From assembly GCF_023898865.1 (NCBI RefSeq), contig NZ_JAGSOV010000047.1, positions 1 to 48,250 on the forward strand: 48,250 nucleotides of DNA, written 5' to 3'. This DNA is from Pseudonocardia humida. GTDB lineage: Bacteria; Actinomycetota; Actinomycetes; Mycobacteriales; Pseudonocardiaceae. Below are positions 1 to 7,510 of this stretch, in pieces. The notes under the pieces were generated by a model that saw only the letters and a list, made by a program, of their open reading frames with translations, had not been told where the DNA came from and searched no databases. Each line of letters opens with the position of its first letter. The first letter of the stretch is position 1. The translations under genes were made by a program, and so were the position numbers.

Positions 1-36
1 TACGCTGTGGCCCACGGCCATCGCGTGATCATCTGA
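1..36 (+). CDS. C-terminal tail of a gene entering from the left
   Basis: The first 11 codons read Y-A-V-A-H-G-H-R-V-I-I and end at a TGA at 34-36. That stop overlaps an ATG at 36-38 (TGATG), the usual translational coupling in actinobacterial mobile elements. Position upstream of xis and int suggests a mobile-element gene such as a replication or transfer protein, but 11 residues cannot identify it. Confidence 0.3.
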   Translation, partial: YAVAHGHRVII

Positions 37-438
37 TGTCGACACAACGGACGAGGATCACGCGGTGGCCGCCTCACGTCCGGGACCGCCACGCCAGCAA
101 GATCACGACCTACGGCTGGAGTACTAGCCGCGCTCGACGCCGAAGAGGACGCCAGCGCCGACACCCGACGGCTGATCGGGGTCGCACCGGCAGACCTGCG
201 CGAGATCGCCGCCGAGGCACCCGCACCCGAGGACGAGGACCTCGTCCGGGTGCCGACCTTCCAGGAGACCGACGCCCACGTGGCCCATGCCCGCCGGGTC
301 CTCGCCGAGATGACCGCCCGCGCCGTCGAGGACACGCGCGAGGCCGAGCAGCACCGGAGCCAGGAACTCAACGACTGGCACGCCCAGGACCACGCGGGCC
401 AGCGCGACGACGGGCAGGACTACGGCGATGGCTACTGA
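36..438 (+). pseudogene. Small mobile-element protein, probably frameshifted
   Basis: An ATG at 36 opens a frame that looks coding for about 30 codons and then becomes an arginine-rich shadow. From about 115 to the stop at 438 another frame carries good coding sequence: acidic and helical, with LAALDAEEDA near its start and a run that includes AHARRVLAEMTARAVEDTRE. The only standard start inside that second frame is a GTG at 250. The simplest reading is one protein of about 130 residues broken by a frameshift near 105-135; a shorter intact protein of 62 residues from 250 is the alternative. I do not recognise the family. Its place just before xis and int suggests an accessory protein of the integrated element. 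Confidence 0.35.
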
Positions 439-451
439 TCCGGTACCGGAG

Positions 452-829
452 TCACTCCGACGGGCCGCCGACCGCGCTGACCGGCGGCCCACCATCCCGG
501 CGCCACGCCCACCGCAGCGTCGCCCGAACCCCCTCGCACCAACCGGGCTGCAGCCCCACGAGGTCGGGCCGGCGCACGGCCAGGCTCTCCGCAGCCACGG
601 ACTCGTCCTCGATGCGCTCTTCGTAGGCGATCCCGGTGCGACCCGTCGCCGGCCGCCGGACCGACCGGCCGGCGAGCCACCGGCAGGTGTCGACGACACC
701 GCCGGCGTACCAGTCGACCCCGCTGGCATCCCGGTGCTCAGCCGCGGCCCACACCGCGGCGAACTCCGACCGGGAGACCCGGAGGTTCCCGCCAGGGATG
801 CGTGTGACGTCGTACTCCGTTACGGCCAC
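452..829 (-). CDS. Small conserved protein of actinobacterial integrative elements
   Basis: A 125-residue protein starting at GTG 829 with V-A-V-T-E-Y-D-V-T-R-I-P. It has the look of a small protein that I recall being common beside xis and int in actinobacterial integrative elements: an N-terminal TEYDVTRIPGGNLRVSRSEF region, a central W-Y-A-G-G-V-V-D-T-C-R-W-L stretch, a Y-E-E-R-I-E-D-E segment and a C-terminal ATLRWAWRR. No catalytic motif or membrane segment is visible and its function is unknown. It lies convergent to the gene ending at 438 and divergent from xis. That it is a real gene rests on protein-like composition and remembered family resemblance. Confidence 0.55.
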   Translation of the reverse strand: MAVTEYDVTRIPGGNLRVSRSEFAAVWAAAEHRDASGVDWYAGGVVDTCRWLAGRSVRRPATGRTGIAYEERIEDESVAAESLAVRRPDLVGLQPGWCEGVRATLRWAWRRDGGPPVSAVGGPSE

Positions 830-892
830 GCCGGTCAGAGTCGCACGAGCAGCCGACAGAAAACCACATCCGACCGGACCGAGGGAGGGTCG

Positions 893-1129
893 ATGTTCAT
901 CGGCACAGACGTACCGGACAGCCGGATTCTGCTCTCCGTCGAGGACGCCGCCGGCCGTCTCTCGATCAGCCGGACGCGGATGTATGCCCTCATCAAGGCC
1001 GGCGAGATCGCGTCCATTCGCGTCGGCCGACTCCGACGGATTCCCTCCAGCGCGCTCGAATCGTTCATTGAGCGGCTCACGGCCGAGCAGATTCCCCAGC
1101 AGCAGGACCGACGGCGGCGCACGTCATGA
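893..1129 (+). CDS. xis: Excisionase / helix-turn-helix DNA-binding protein
   Basis: A 78-residue protein. The start at ATG 893 is chosen because GAGGGAGGG lies just upstream at 881-889; the open frame upstream of it looks non-coding. Residues 13-60 form an excisionase-type winged helix (LSVEDAAGRLSISRTRMYAL, then IKAGEIASIRVGRLRRIP), the fold that binds and bends att DNA to direct element excision. It overlaps the integrase start by four bases (ATGA at 1126-1129), so the two are translationally coupled, as is typical of actinobacterial ICEs. With the integrase frameshifted, this protein may now be without a partner. Confidence 0.8.
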   Translation: MFIGTDVPDSRILLSVEDAAGRLSISRTRMYALIKAGEIASIRVGRLRRIPSSALESFIERLTAEQIPQQQDRRRRTS

Positions 1130-2381
1130 CGCGCCGATCGGGGCCGAAGGGCGGCCGGGCACCGAACGGCGCCAGCTCGATCTACCTCAGCGATTACGAC
1201 GGCAAATGGCACGGCCGGGTCACCGTCGGGCTGTTGGCCAACGGCAAGCCGGATCGACGGCACGTCAAGCGGGCAACCCAGGCCGAGGTCATCGAGGCAG
1301 TCCGCCGGCTCGAACGCGAGCGGGACGGCGGCAACATCCGCCGGCCGGGCCGGCCCTGGAGCGTCGAGAAATGGCTGACCCACTGGGTGGAGAACATCGC
1401 ACCGCACGGAGTCCGCCCGACCACACTGGACGGCTACCGGTTCGCCGTCTTCAAGCACCTGATTCCGGGCGTCGGGGCCCACCGGATCGACCGGCTCCAG
1501 CCCGAGCACCTGGAGACACTCTACGCCCGGATGGTCGCCAACGGCAGCTCACCCGGTACGGCGCACCAGGCGCACCGCACGGTGCGGACGGCGCTGAACG
1601 AAGCGGTCCGACGGAACCACCTGCACCGGAACCCCGCCAGGATCGCGAAGGCGCCCCGGCTGGACGAAGTCGAGATCGAGCCGATGACGCTGGAAGAGCT
1701 GCAGAAGGTTCTGACCGCGGCGGCCAAGTCCCGACTTCACGCCCGCTGGGCCGTTGCCCTCGCTCTCGGTCTGCGGCAGGGGGAGACGCTCGGGTTGAAG
1801 TGGGCGGACATCCAGCTCGACAGCGGCCGCCTCGCCGTCCGACGGGCGCTCCAGCGACCGAGCTACCGGCACGGCTGCACGGGCGACTGCGGCCACTCCG
1901 CGGCCGGGCACTGCCCGCAGCGGGTGAACACCCGCGCTGTCACCGCCGACACGAAGTCCCGTGCCGGCCGTCGGGTCATCGGCATCCCCGAGCCGGTCGT
2001 GGGACTGCTGCGGAAACACTTCAAGCAACAGAGTCCGAACGCGCCCACGCCGGCCAGCTCTGGCAGGACGGCGGGTGGGTGTTCACCGACCAGCTTGGCC
2101 GGCCGCTCAACACCCGGACAGACCTCAAACGCTGGAAAGACCTGCTCCAGGCAGCCGGCGTCCGGTCGATGCGGCTGCACGACGCCCGCCACACCGCCGC
2201 GACCGTGCTGCTCATCCTGGGCGTCCCGGAGCGGGCGGCCATGGGCGTCATGGGTTGGTCGAGCACGTCGATGGCGGCGCGGTACCAGCACATCACCGAA
2301 GTGGTCACCGGCGACATTGCTGACCGAGTCGGAGCGTTGCTCTGGGTGGTTGAGGACGCGGACCAGACTCCTGGAACTTGA
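1126..2381 (+). pseudogene. int: Tyrosine site-specific integrase, broken by a one-base frameshift
   Basis: A phage/ICE integrase of about 418 residues. The first frame (1126 to about 2031) holds the AP2-like arm-binding region (SSIYLSDYDGKWHGRV), a SAM-like core-binding domain and the first catalytic Arg (R217 in LALGLRQGETLGL). The rest continues one frame over, from about 2031 to TGA 2381, with the HDARH box (His codon 2178, Arg codon 2187) and the catalytic Tyr (codon 2283, in AARYQHI). Adding one G at the CAG-AG junction near 2029-2032 restores a continuous reading frame, so this is a single-base deletion or a base-call error. All catalytic residues survive but not in one frame. In the first frame translation would run on to 2478 without the catalytic domain. 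The element is probably immobile unless the base is a sequencing error. Confidence 0.85.
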
Positions 2382-2572
2382 GTCAACCCGGCCGCGGGCT
2401 GCCCGGGCACCGGCAGCAACAGCGCGGGTGCAGCCGTCGGTCGTTGATCGGTTGCGATGCTGGCGCGGATGCCGGTGAAAGGCCGGGCTCCTCGGATCAA
2501 CCGAGGTACGAGCGGGGAGCAGTTCGGAGGAGCGCTGGAAGGAAATTGTGCACCCGGTGCCGCAGAGGAGCC

Positions 2573-2797
2573 TTATTCTTCGGGCAGCATGGCGTCGCCA
2601 GCATTAACTCCGGCAAGAAATGCTCGCCATTCACTGTGTGTAAATATTAGCTTCGAGCCTTCCGGATCACGAGAGTTGCGAAGCTCAACAACATTGGGAG
2701 GGAACCGCCATTCTACACAGTCGCCTTCCTGACTGAATCGACTCTTGCGCCATTCCATCTCAGGAATAAGCCTCAAAGAAGAACCTTTCTGCGTCAT
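2573..2797 (-). CDS. DUF397 domain protein
   Basis: A 74-residue protein from ATG 2797. The DUF397 signature is clear: W-R-K-S-R-F-S near residue 16, G-D-C-V-E-W, a V-E-L-R-N-S-R-D-P-E-G segment, and the terminal F-T-H-S-E-W-R-A-F-L-A-G-V. Such proteins are usually encoded beside XRE/DUF5753 regulators in actinobacteria and are thought to act as their small partners, in some cases as toxin-antitoxin-like or developmental pairs. Here the XRE gene is about 0.76 kb away on the opposite strand rather than adjacent. Base composition is less GC-rich than in the flanking chromosome, in line with acquired cargo. Confidence 0.85.
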   Translation of the reverse strand: MTQKGSSLRLIPEMEWRKSRFSQEGDCVEWRFPPNVVELRNSRDPEGSKLIFTHSEWRAFLAGVNAGDAMLPEE

Positions 2798-2935
2798 TGT
2801 CTAATGGGGAGGATTTCTGGTCCCGCTGTCCGAATACGATTCAAGACGATCCTGCTCCCCCGACAGAGAGCCGCTCGCCGAGCCCGAGTCCACTGGTGGC
2901 CTGGCGGCTCGACGAGCGGGGCCTCAAAGGTCCAC

Positions 2936-3052
2936 TCAGTGGATGCCTCCCCACGCAGCGGGTCCGGCGACGATGAGTAGCACGAGGATGATCACCAGAA
3001 CGCCGGTCCAGAATACCCAGCTCACCAATGATCGAAGAGAGATCACAACCAT
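2936..3052 (-). CDS. Small single-pass membrane peptide (38 residues)
   Basis: A reading frame of 38 codons from ATG 3052 to the stop at 2936. A GGGAGGAAG ribosome-binding site sits about 10 bases upstream, and a GTG directly before the ATG could also serve. The sequence is a short basic start, then one long hydrophobic helix (W-V-F-W-T-G-V-L-V-I-I-L-V-L-L-I-V-A-G), then a short tail ending G-G-I-H. It resembles small actinobacterial inner-membrane peptides. It lies between the DUF397 gene and the XRE gene. Function is unknown. The good ribosome-binding site and the clean helix are the only support for its being a gene. Confidence 0.5.
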   Translation of the reverse strand: MVVISLRSLVSWVFWTGVLVIILVLLIVAGPAAWGGIH

Positions 3053-3188
3053 CACTGCTTCCTCCCAGGCGGAACAAGGTTGCCCTCGGCCAGCTACCCG
3101 GCCGACGCATCCAGGCGCTGCGCGTTGCCGCACACGCATCGCCCGAACCACCGCAGTATCGCGCCGAACCCGGATCTAGGTCAACCAC

Positions 3189-3224
3189 GACTAGGCCGCC
3201 CCCGGTACGGGAGACGGCCTAGTC
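3189..3224. terminator. Stem-loop with a 10-bp perfect stem
   Basis: GACTAGGCCG (3189-3198) pairs exactly with CGGCCTAGTC (3215-3224) across a 16-base loop that itself contains a short C/G pairing. There is no T run. It lies upstream of the small membrane peptide and could end leftward transcription entering from the XRE side. Confidence 0.45.
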
Positions 3225-3329
3225 GATCGACGAACCTGGCGGCAGCTCGGCCCGTCTCGTCCAGCTGCCTGGGAGGGCTGCTAGTGCCATCTAGCATGCC
3301 GGAGTGGGCACCGGATGACAAGCTTGAGT

Positions 3330-3343
3330 CTGACACATGTCAG
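3330..3343. promoter_or_regulatory. Possible operator dyad upstream of the XRE gene
   Basis: CTGACA and TGTCAG flank a 2-base centre. The gap 3225-3556 otherwise holds only the promoter listed next and no convincing gene. A dyad about 215 bases ahead of a DNA-binding protein's start could be its operator, but the evidence is only the symmetry. Confidence 0.2.
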
Positions 3344-3441
3344 GCTGACCGGCCCGAGCATGAGCACGAGCACCTCGACATGAACGTAGTTAACCATCGA
3401 CCAAGCGACAACCTCGACCTGTCATCCTGTTGCGGTCAACG

Positions 3442-3471
3442 CTGACAGCGGAACCGATGTCTGCCTAGACT
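3442..3471 (+). promoter_or_regulatory. Candidate housekeeping-sigma promoter for the XRE gene
   Basis: CTGACA at 3442-3447 and TAGACT at 3466-3471 are 18 bases apart, close to the TTGACA/TANNNT consensus. The XRE start at 3557 is 86 bases downstream. No other pair with good spacing was seen in this gap. Confidence 0.35.
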
Positions 3472-3556
3472 CTCAACCGGATCGCCCGGGTGACGACCCG
3501 GTTCACCAGCTCCGCGAACGCGACTGCCGGGACCGAACTGAAGGGGGTGCCAGGGG

Positions 3557-4426
3557 TTGTCGACTGATGCGGAAGGTGGCGGCCCGCCGGAAGTAAACCG
3601 ACGCAGAGTTCGCAACATCCTGCGCGATGCGCGCGAAAGTGTCGGATTGACGCAGAAGCAAGCAGCCGACCGCGTTCTGTGGTCACTGAGCAAGATGATC
3701 AGGATCGAGACCGGTGCACCCCCACAACCCTCGGACGTCCGAGTTCTTCTGAAAGAGTACGGCTTCGAAGACGAGCGCATATCCGAGGTTGTAGAGTACG
3801 CCAAGGCAGCTCGACGGCCCGGGGAATGGGAGCAGTACCGCGACGTCTACACGAGTGCCGCCCTGAATGTGTTTGAGAACGAGCGGGCGGCACGCCTCAT
3901 TCAGAAGTATGAACCATCCGTCGTACCTGGCTTGCTGCAAACTGAAGATTACGCGCGCGAGTTACTTGCGTCGCTCGGAAACGAAGGGAGGAGGATTGAG
4001 AAACTCTTGATGGCTCGACTTCAGCGCCAGGAGATGCTTGAGAGGATCGACTGCCCCAAGCTCGACTTTATTCTTGGTGAGGCGACGATCAGCCGCCCGG
4101 TAGGCAGGGGGTCGGGGATTATTAAGTCGCAGATTGAGCGTCTCAAGGTTCTCGCCGACCATCCAAATATCACGCTACGCTTCCTTCCGTTTTCTGCCGG
4201 ACTATTTCGCGGCATGGGCGACGCATTTACCGTGTTGGAGTTCCGTGACCCTGAGGTACCAGACCTCGTTTACCTGGAGAGCGCTGATAGAGACAGCGTC
4301 TGGCGTGACGAGAAGAACGAAATCGCGAGATATGCCGAACGATTCGGGATGCTGCAAGAGCTTGCGTCGCCTCCCGAAGACTTCGTCAGCCAGATTACAG
4401 CTGTAGCAAGGAATCGTTTCGATTGA
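3557..4426 (+). CDS. XRE-family regulator with DUF5753 domain
   Basis: A 289-residue DNA-binding protein. Residues about 13-65 form a Cro/C1-type helix-turn-helix (RNILRDARESVGLTQKQAAD, then LWSLSKMIRIETG). Residues about 100-280 form DUF5753, marked by Y-E-P-S-V-V-P-G-L-L-Q-T-E-D-Y-A-R. The start is a TTG at 3557 with AAGGGGG at 3541-3547 about 9 bases upstream; no ATG or GTG lies in frame near it. Proteins of this class are very abundant in actinobacteria and usually pair with a DUF397 protein, as here (2573-2797). Codon use is clearly less GC-rich than in the chromosomal genes to the right, a sign of acquisition with the element. The target promoters are not known. Confidence 0.85.
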   Translation: MSTDAEGGGPPEVNRRRVRNILRDARESVGLTQKQAADRVLWSLSKMIRIETGAPPQPSDVRVLLKEYGFEDERISEVVEYAKAARRPGEWEQYRDVYTSAALNVFENERAARLIQKYEPSVVPGLLQTEDYARELLASLGNEGRRIEKLLMARLQRQEMLERIDCPKLDFILGEATISRPVGRGSGIIKSQIERLKVLADHPNITLRFLPFSAGLFRGMGDAFTVLEFRDPEVPDLVYLESADRDSVWRDEKNEIARYAERFGMLQELASPPEDFVSQITAVARNRFD

Positions 4427-4581
4427 ATCCGTGTAGTATCGCCGGAAGTCATCCTCACTCGGTGACAACAAAAGGGTTGCGACCATAGGGAGATAACTGC
4501 GAACCAGTCAGGCCTACATTTCTTTGATTGCGCCCAAGTGACTTCTTGTGCTCGGATCCGCGCCGCGACCGGACAAAGGGC

Positions 4582-4602
4582 CGCAGCCGAACAAAGGCTG
4601 CG
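4582..4602. terminator. Stem-loop, 7-bp stem, 7-base loop
   Basis: CGCAGCC (4582-4588) pairs with GGCTGCG (4596-4602) around GAACAAA. It lies in the convergent gap between the XRE gene and the minus-strand HNH-like gene. Apart from this and the next hairpin, I see nothing in 4427-4722. Confidence 0.35.
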
Positions 4603-4699
4603 TCAGGGGGTCCTCGAACTTCCACGGCACGCCCTGTGGGCGCCGTAGGCGCAAGCGCTACGCAGGTCGTGCAACCTTGGCCGGTCCCTGCGCGGGCGC

Positions 4700-4718
4700 G
4701 CGACTGAGAAAGAGTCGC
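4700..4718 (-). terminator. Stem-loop just after the HNH-like gene
   Basis: GCGACT (4700-4705) pairs with AGTCGC (4713-4718) around GAGAAAG. On the minus strand it starts 5 bases after the stop codon at 4723 and its loop is pyrimidine rich. This fits a terminator for that gene. Confidence 0.45.
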
Positions 4719-4722
4719 CGTG

Positions 4723-5523
4723 TCAGCCTGCGTCCGCTTGGATTTGCCAAATATGCCTATAATCTCCAGCGAACGGGTTTACGACGCTACCGAGAACTGT
4801 ATCAACTTGGATGCGGTCTACGTGGCTAGGTGCAAACTGAGTCCAGCTCGAGACATTCTGCGACTCGCTATTACTGTCGGGCCCGATCTCCAGTAGCCAT
4901 GCGAACGGCGAACCGGCGACCTCTACTGTGGCAACAGATGACCCCGTCTTCATGTCGACTCGAACTTGGGTGGAGTTGATTCGAATTCGACTACTCGCCA
5001 CCAGTGTGAGGTAAACGCGAATATTCGACGGCAGCGTGCCAACGCGCTGATCGATGACGAAGCTCCGCAACACTGGATACCGGTCACCCAGTCCGGCCGA
5101 TCCACTGGCGACAAGCAGCATGAACAGGGCTTGGCGAATCACAGCTCCCGGACGCACGTCCTCGGCAGCTAGCCGCATGCGCGGCGGAGGTGGACCGCCA
5201 GCGAAGGAGTTGCGCTCCCACTCTACTAGCCCGCCCACTACCCCATGAACAAGTTCAGAGTATGCAGGTACATATGCTCGACCACCGAACGAGTTACAGC
5301 CTCGGCACGTTGCATGCATCCCGACGCCACGCTGCATATCCTTCCAGCCAGACGACGGGAATTCGCCAATGGGAGCTTCAAGTGCGGCCATCATATCGAT
5401 ACCGCGACGGCGATTCGAGTTCCCTGACGACCTTGGTGGAAGGTGCTCGAAGGTGAGAGTATCGGTCCGCCCACAAACGTGACATCGACCTTCTCGACTA
5501 CGTCCCATAATCATATCATCCAA
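4723..5523 (-). CDS. Protein of unknown function with N-terminal CxxC/HNH-like zinc-binding region
   Basis: A 266-residue protein. Residues 14-80 contain C-H-V-C (14-17), F-E-H-L-P-P (about 25-30) and C-R-G-C-N (about 73-77). Two CxxC pairs with a central His are the layout of HNH/endonuclease-VII-like treble-clef folds. The remaining 190 residues match nothing I recognise. The start at ATG 5523 is the longest; in-frame ATGs at 5514 and 5508 are possible and no strong ribosome-binding site decides. On the minus strand a TATACT (5592-5587) lies 64 bases upstream and may be its -10 box. Composition is low in GC for this genome, and the gene sits between an integrase and the tRNA target, so it is probably mobile-element cargo. 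A defence nuclease or an HNH-derived DNA-binding protein are guesses only. Confidence 0.7.
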   Translation of the reverse strand: MDDMIMGRSREGRCHVCGRTDTLTFEHLPPRSSGNSNRRRGIDMMAALEAPIGEFPSSGWKDMQRGVGMHATCRGCNSFGGRAYVPAYSELVHGVVGGLVEWERNSFAGGPPPPRMRLAAEDVRPGAVIRQALFMLLVASGSAGLGDRYPVLRSFVIDQRVGTLPSNIRVYLTLVASSRIRINSTQVRVDMKTGSSVATVEVAGSPFAWLLEIGPDSNSESQNVSSWTQFAPSHVDRIQVDTVLGSVVNPFAGDYRHIWQIQADAG

Positions 5524-5560
5524 TACTTAGGAGCAATCTACAGCTTAATCTATGTCTGAA

Positions 5561-5587
5561 TCGGCGAGGTGCTACCCTCTTCGCCGA
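5561..5587. repeat. Short stem-loop, 7-bp arms
   Basis: TCGGCGA (5561-5567) and TCGCCGA (5581-5587) flank a 13-base loop. It overlaps the presumed promoter and leader of the HNH-like gene and might control it. Confidence 0.3.
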
Positions 5588-5696
5588 GTATACCCGTCCG
5601 CCTCGATGGACCCAGGGCATTTAGCGCCCTCGCCGGGCGGGTAGGTCTCCGGGGTGGCCGGACGACGGTGCGGGTCACGTCGGCAGGGTGGGCGGC

Positions 5697-5846
5697 GCTG
5701 TGCGGCATCCCGTCGACCTCCCGGAGGGCTACCACGTGGCGTTCCGGGGCGCAGAGCTGATCGAGTTCGGGTCAGGTGCCATCGGGGGCTGCACCCCGGA
5801 ACCTCGCGTGGTCGGGCTGCGCCAGGTCGACGGGATGCCGCACAGC
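5697..5846. repeat. Long inverted repeat between mobile cargo and tRNA-Ser
   Basis: A perfect 23-bp inverted repeat: the arm at 5697-5719 (starting GCTGTGCGGCATCCC) is matched in reverse complement at 5824-5846. Pairing continues imperfectly inward to about 5757 and 5783, including a shared GTTCCGGGG block, leaving a loop of about 25 bases. The gap 5524-6001 has no convincing gene. The arms encode related peptides on the two strands (GAVRHPVDLPEGYHVAFRGA and a similar one), so this looks like an inverted duplication of a once-coding segment. Confidence 0.65.
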
Positions 5847-5913
5847 ACTCGGGTCGTTGAGAGCCACTGCGGGTCGAGTTGAGATCATCGCCCACGGGAT
5901 ACCCTCGGGCCAC

Positions 5914-5958
5914 GACCTCACTGAGACCCAAACTGAGACCCCGCTGGCAGCCAGGTGA
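5914..5958 (+). other. Possible C-terminal remnant of another integrase gene
   Basis: This frame reads H-D-L-T-E-T-Q-T-E-T-P-L-A-A-R and stops with TGA at 5956-5958, about 45 bases from the tRNA-Ser 3' end. Thr-Glu-rich tails of this type end many actinobacterial ICE integrases, whose genes usually finish beside the target tRNA. The DNA shows it as a 10-bp direct repeat, ACTGAGACCC at 5920-5929 and 5932-5941. No catalytic region precedes it. Weak evidence. Confidence 0.25.
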
Positions 5959-5973
5959 GGTCGCCCGGCCCAT

Positions 5974-5996
5974 TGACCAGAGGAACCCACTGGTCA
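5974..5996 (-). terminator. Stem-loop downstream of tRNA-Ser
   Basis: TGACCAG (5974-5980) pairs with CTGGTCA (5990-5996) around a 9-base loop. It starts 6 bases after the mature 3' end of the minus-strand tRNA and is the likely tRNA terminator or processing hairpin. Confidence 0.5.
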
Positions 5997-6001
5997 GGCA
6001 G

Positions 6002-6086
6002 CGGAAGCGGAGGGATTCGAACCCCCGGACCCTTGCGGGACTCTCGCTTTCAAGGCGAGTGCATTCGGCCGCTCTGCCACGCTTCC
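6002..6086 (-). tRNA. tRNA-Ser (anticodon UGA)
   Basis: An 85-nt tRNA on the minus strand. The acceptor stem is GGAAGCG paired with CGCTTCC, with discriminator G. The anticodon stem CTCGC/GCGAG encloses the loop CTTGAAA, giving anticodon TGA, which reads UCA. A long variable arm (AGTCCCGCAAGGGT region) marks it as a serine tRNA, and the T loop is GTTCGAATC. CCA is not encoded. The 3' end faces the mobile element, so this tRNA is the probable attachment target. Confidence 0.95.
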
Positions 6087-6158
6087 GCCGTGCACGGTAC
6101 CCCTCCGTTCCGGGGCTGCGTACGGACTGTCCGGAGCGGGCGAGCGCCACCGCGACGC

Positions 6159-6399
6159 TCAGGAGGTGGCGTCGCCGGGCTGTTCGGGCAGCCGCTCCAG
6201 GACCTGCCCGACGAGCTGGGTCAACGACCGGAGCCGACTGTCGACCGAGTCGAACCGCGCCGTGTGCTCGGCGTGCTTGGCGGAGTGCTCGGCCGGGGTG
6301 GTCTTGACGTCGCGGATGTCGGTGCGACACGCGGGCCACTTCCGGGCGTTCCCGGCCCACCGGCGGGTTCGCGCTTCGGCGGCGACGACCGGCGGCCAT
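6159..6399 (-). pseudogene. Remnant of a small protein gene, frameshifted near its start
   Basis: A minus-strand frame ending at TGA 6159-6161 has strong coding character: high third-position GC and a normal residue mix, with the segment TPAEHSAKHAEHTARFDSVD followed by SRLRSLTQLVGQVLERLPEQ. Going back toward its start it stays open to about 6399, but no ATG or GTG lies in frame. An ATG at 6399 in the neighbouring frame reads M-A-A and would join it after a one-base shift. The C-terminal half is an amphipathic helix, perhaps a coiled coil. Either a decayed gene of about 80 residues or a sequence error. Family not recognised. Confidence 0.4.
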
Positions 6400-6563
6400 C
6401 AGGACGCGGCGGAGGAGGGCAGGCGGGAGCGCGCCGGTCACGGTCGGGCGTCGGCGCGGCATGGAAACCACCCGGACAGGGAAAGGTGAACTCGTCGTGA
6501 CCATGGCGCAGCGCGCCGGGCGGGGTCCGGTGTGGTGGGATCTCGCCGAGCGAGGGAGGCAGC

Positions 6564-7505
6564 ATGCGGTTCGACGAGGGCGCCGACCTGGACACGTCGA
6601 ATATCGACGATCTCCGGGGCAGCGGTGGGGGCGGGGTCGGCGGTCGGGTCGCGCTCGGCGGCGGTGGTCTCGGCGTCGTCGGGCTGATCGTCTACTTCCT
6701 CCTCTCGCAGCTCGGTGGGGGTGGCGGCGGCGGGTTCAGCGTGCCGGGCGGCATCCCCGGGCTGGGCGGGCTCGAGCAGGGCCAGCAGACCGACACCTCG
6801 GCGGCGGCCTCGGCGTGCCGCACCGGCGAGCAGGCCAACACCCAGCTCGACTGCGAGGTCGTGGCCGTCGTCAACTCCCTCGACGGCTACTGGACCGACG
6901 CGTTCGCCGCGTCCGGGCAGACCTACGCCCCGCCGCGCACCAACTTCTTCAGCGGGGGCGTCACGACCGGCGGCTGCGGCAGCGCCACCTCCGCCTCCGG
7001 GCCCTTCTACTGCCCGGCCGACTCCGAGGTCTACATCGACCTGACCTTCTTCGAGGAGCTGGAGACGCGGTTCGGCGCGCAGGGCGGCCCGTTCTCGCGG
7101 GCCTACGTCATCGCCCACGAGTACGGCCACCACATCCAGAACCTGCTCGGCACCTCCTCGCGGGTGCAGGGCGGCGAGAGCGGCCCGACGTCGGGCTCGG
7201 TGCGCCTGGAGCTGCAGGCCGACTGCTACGCCGGCGTCTGGGCCAACCACGCCACCACGGTGCCGACGCAGTCGGGCCGGCCGCTGATCACCGAGGTCAC
7301 CCGGGAGGACGTCGCGGCCGCGCTGGACACCGCGGAGCGGATCGGCGACGACTTCATCCAGTCCAACCTCGGCGGCGGCCGGGTCGACGAGAGCCAGTTC
7401 ACCCACGGCAGCTCGGCGCAGCGGGAGAAGTGGTACACCACCGGCTACCAGAGCGGCGACCCGTCGCAGTGCGACACCTTCGCCCGCGGGGTCGACCTGG
7501 GCTGA
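6564..7505 (+). CDS. ypfJ: Neutral zinc metallopeptidase, YpfJ / KPN_02809 family
   Basis: A 313-residue membrane-anchored protein. After a short cytoplasmic start (M-R-F-D-E-G-A-D-L-D-T-S) and a glycine-rich linker there is one membrane helix at residues about 36-50, then a Gly/Ser-rich spacer. The extracytoplasmic domain carries the zincin motif H-E-Y-G-H at residues 185-189 and the family's L-Q-A-D-C-Y-A-G-V-W segment, whose Asp may be a further metal ligand. The start at ATG 6564 has GAGGGAGG upstream. Length and domain order are normal for the family, whose substrates are unknown. It is transcribed alone and convergent with the GNAT gene, with only 5 bases between the stops. Confidence 0.9.
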   Translation: MRFDEGADLDTSNIDDLRGSGGGGVGGRVALGGGGLGVVGLIVYFLLSQLGGGGGGGFSVPGGIPGLGGLEQGQQTDTSAAASACRTGEQANTQLDCEVVAVVNSLDGYWTDAFAASGQTYAPPRTNFFSGGVTTGGCGSATSASGPFYCPADSEVYIDLTFFEELETRFGAQGGPFSRAYVIAHEYGHHIQNLLGTSSRVQGGESGPTSGSVRLELQADCYAGVWANHATTVPTQSGRPLITEVTREDVAAALDTAERIGDDFIQSNLGGGRVDESQFTHGSSAQREKWYTTGYQSGDPSQCDTFARGVDLG

Positions 7506-7510
7506 CCGTC

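Noticed and set aside
2841..3188. A 115-codon minus-strand frame in the mobile element
   Set aside because: Composition is not protein-like, and the 38-codon frame with a ribosome-binding site and a clean membrane helix overlaps it.
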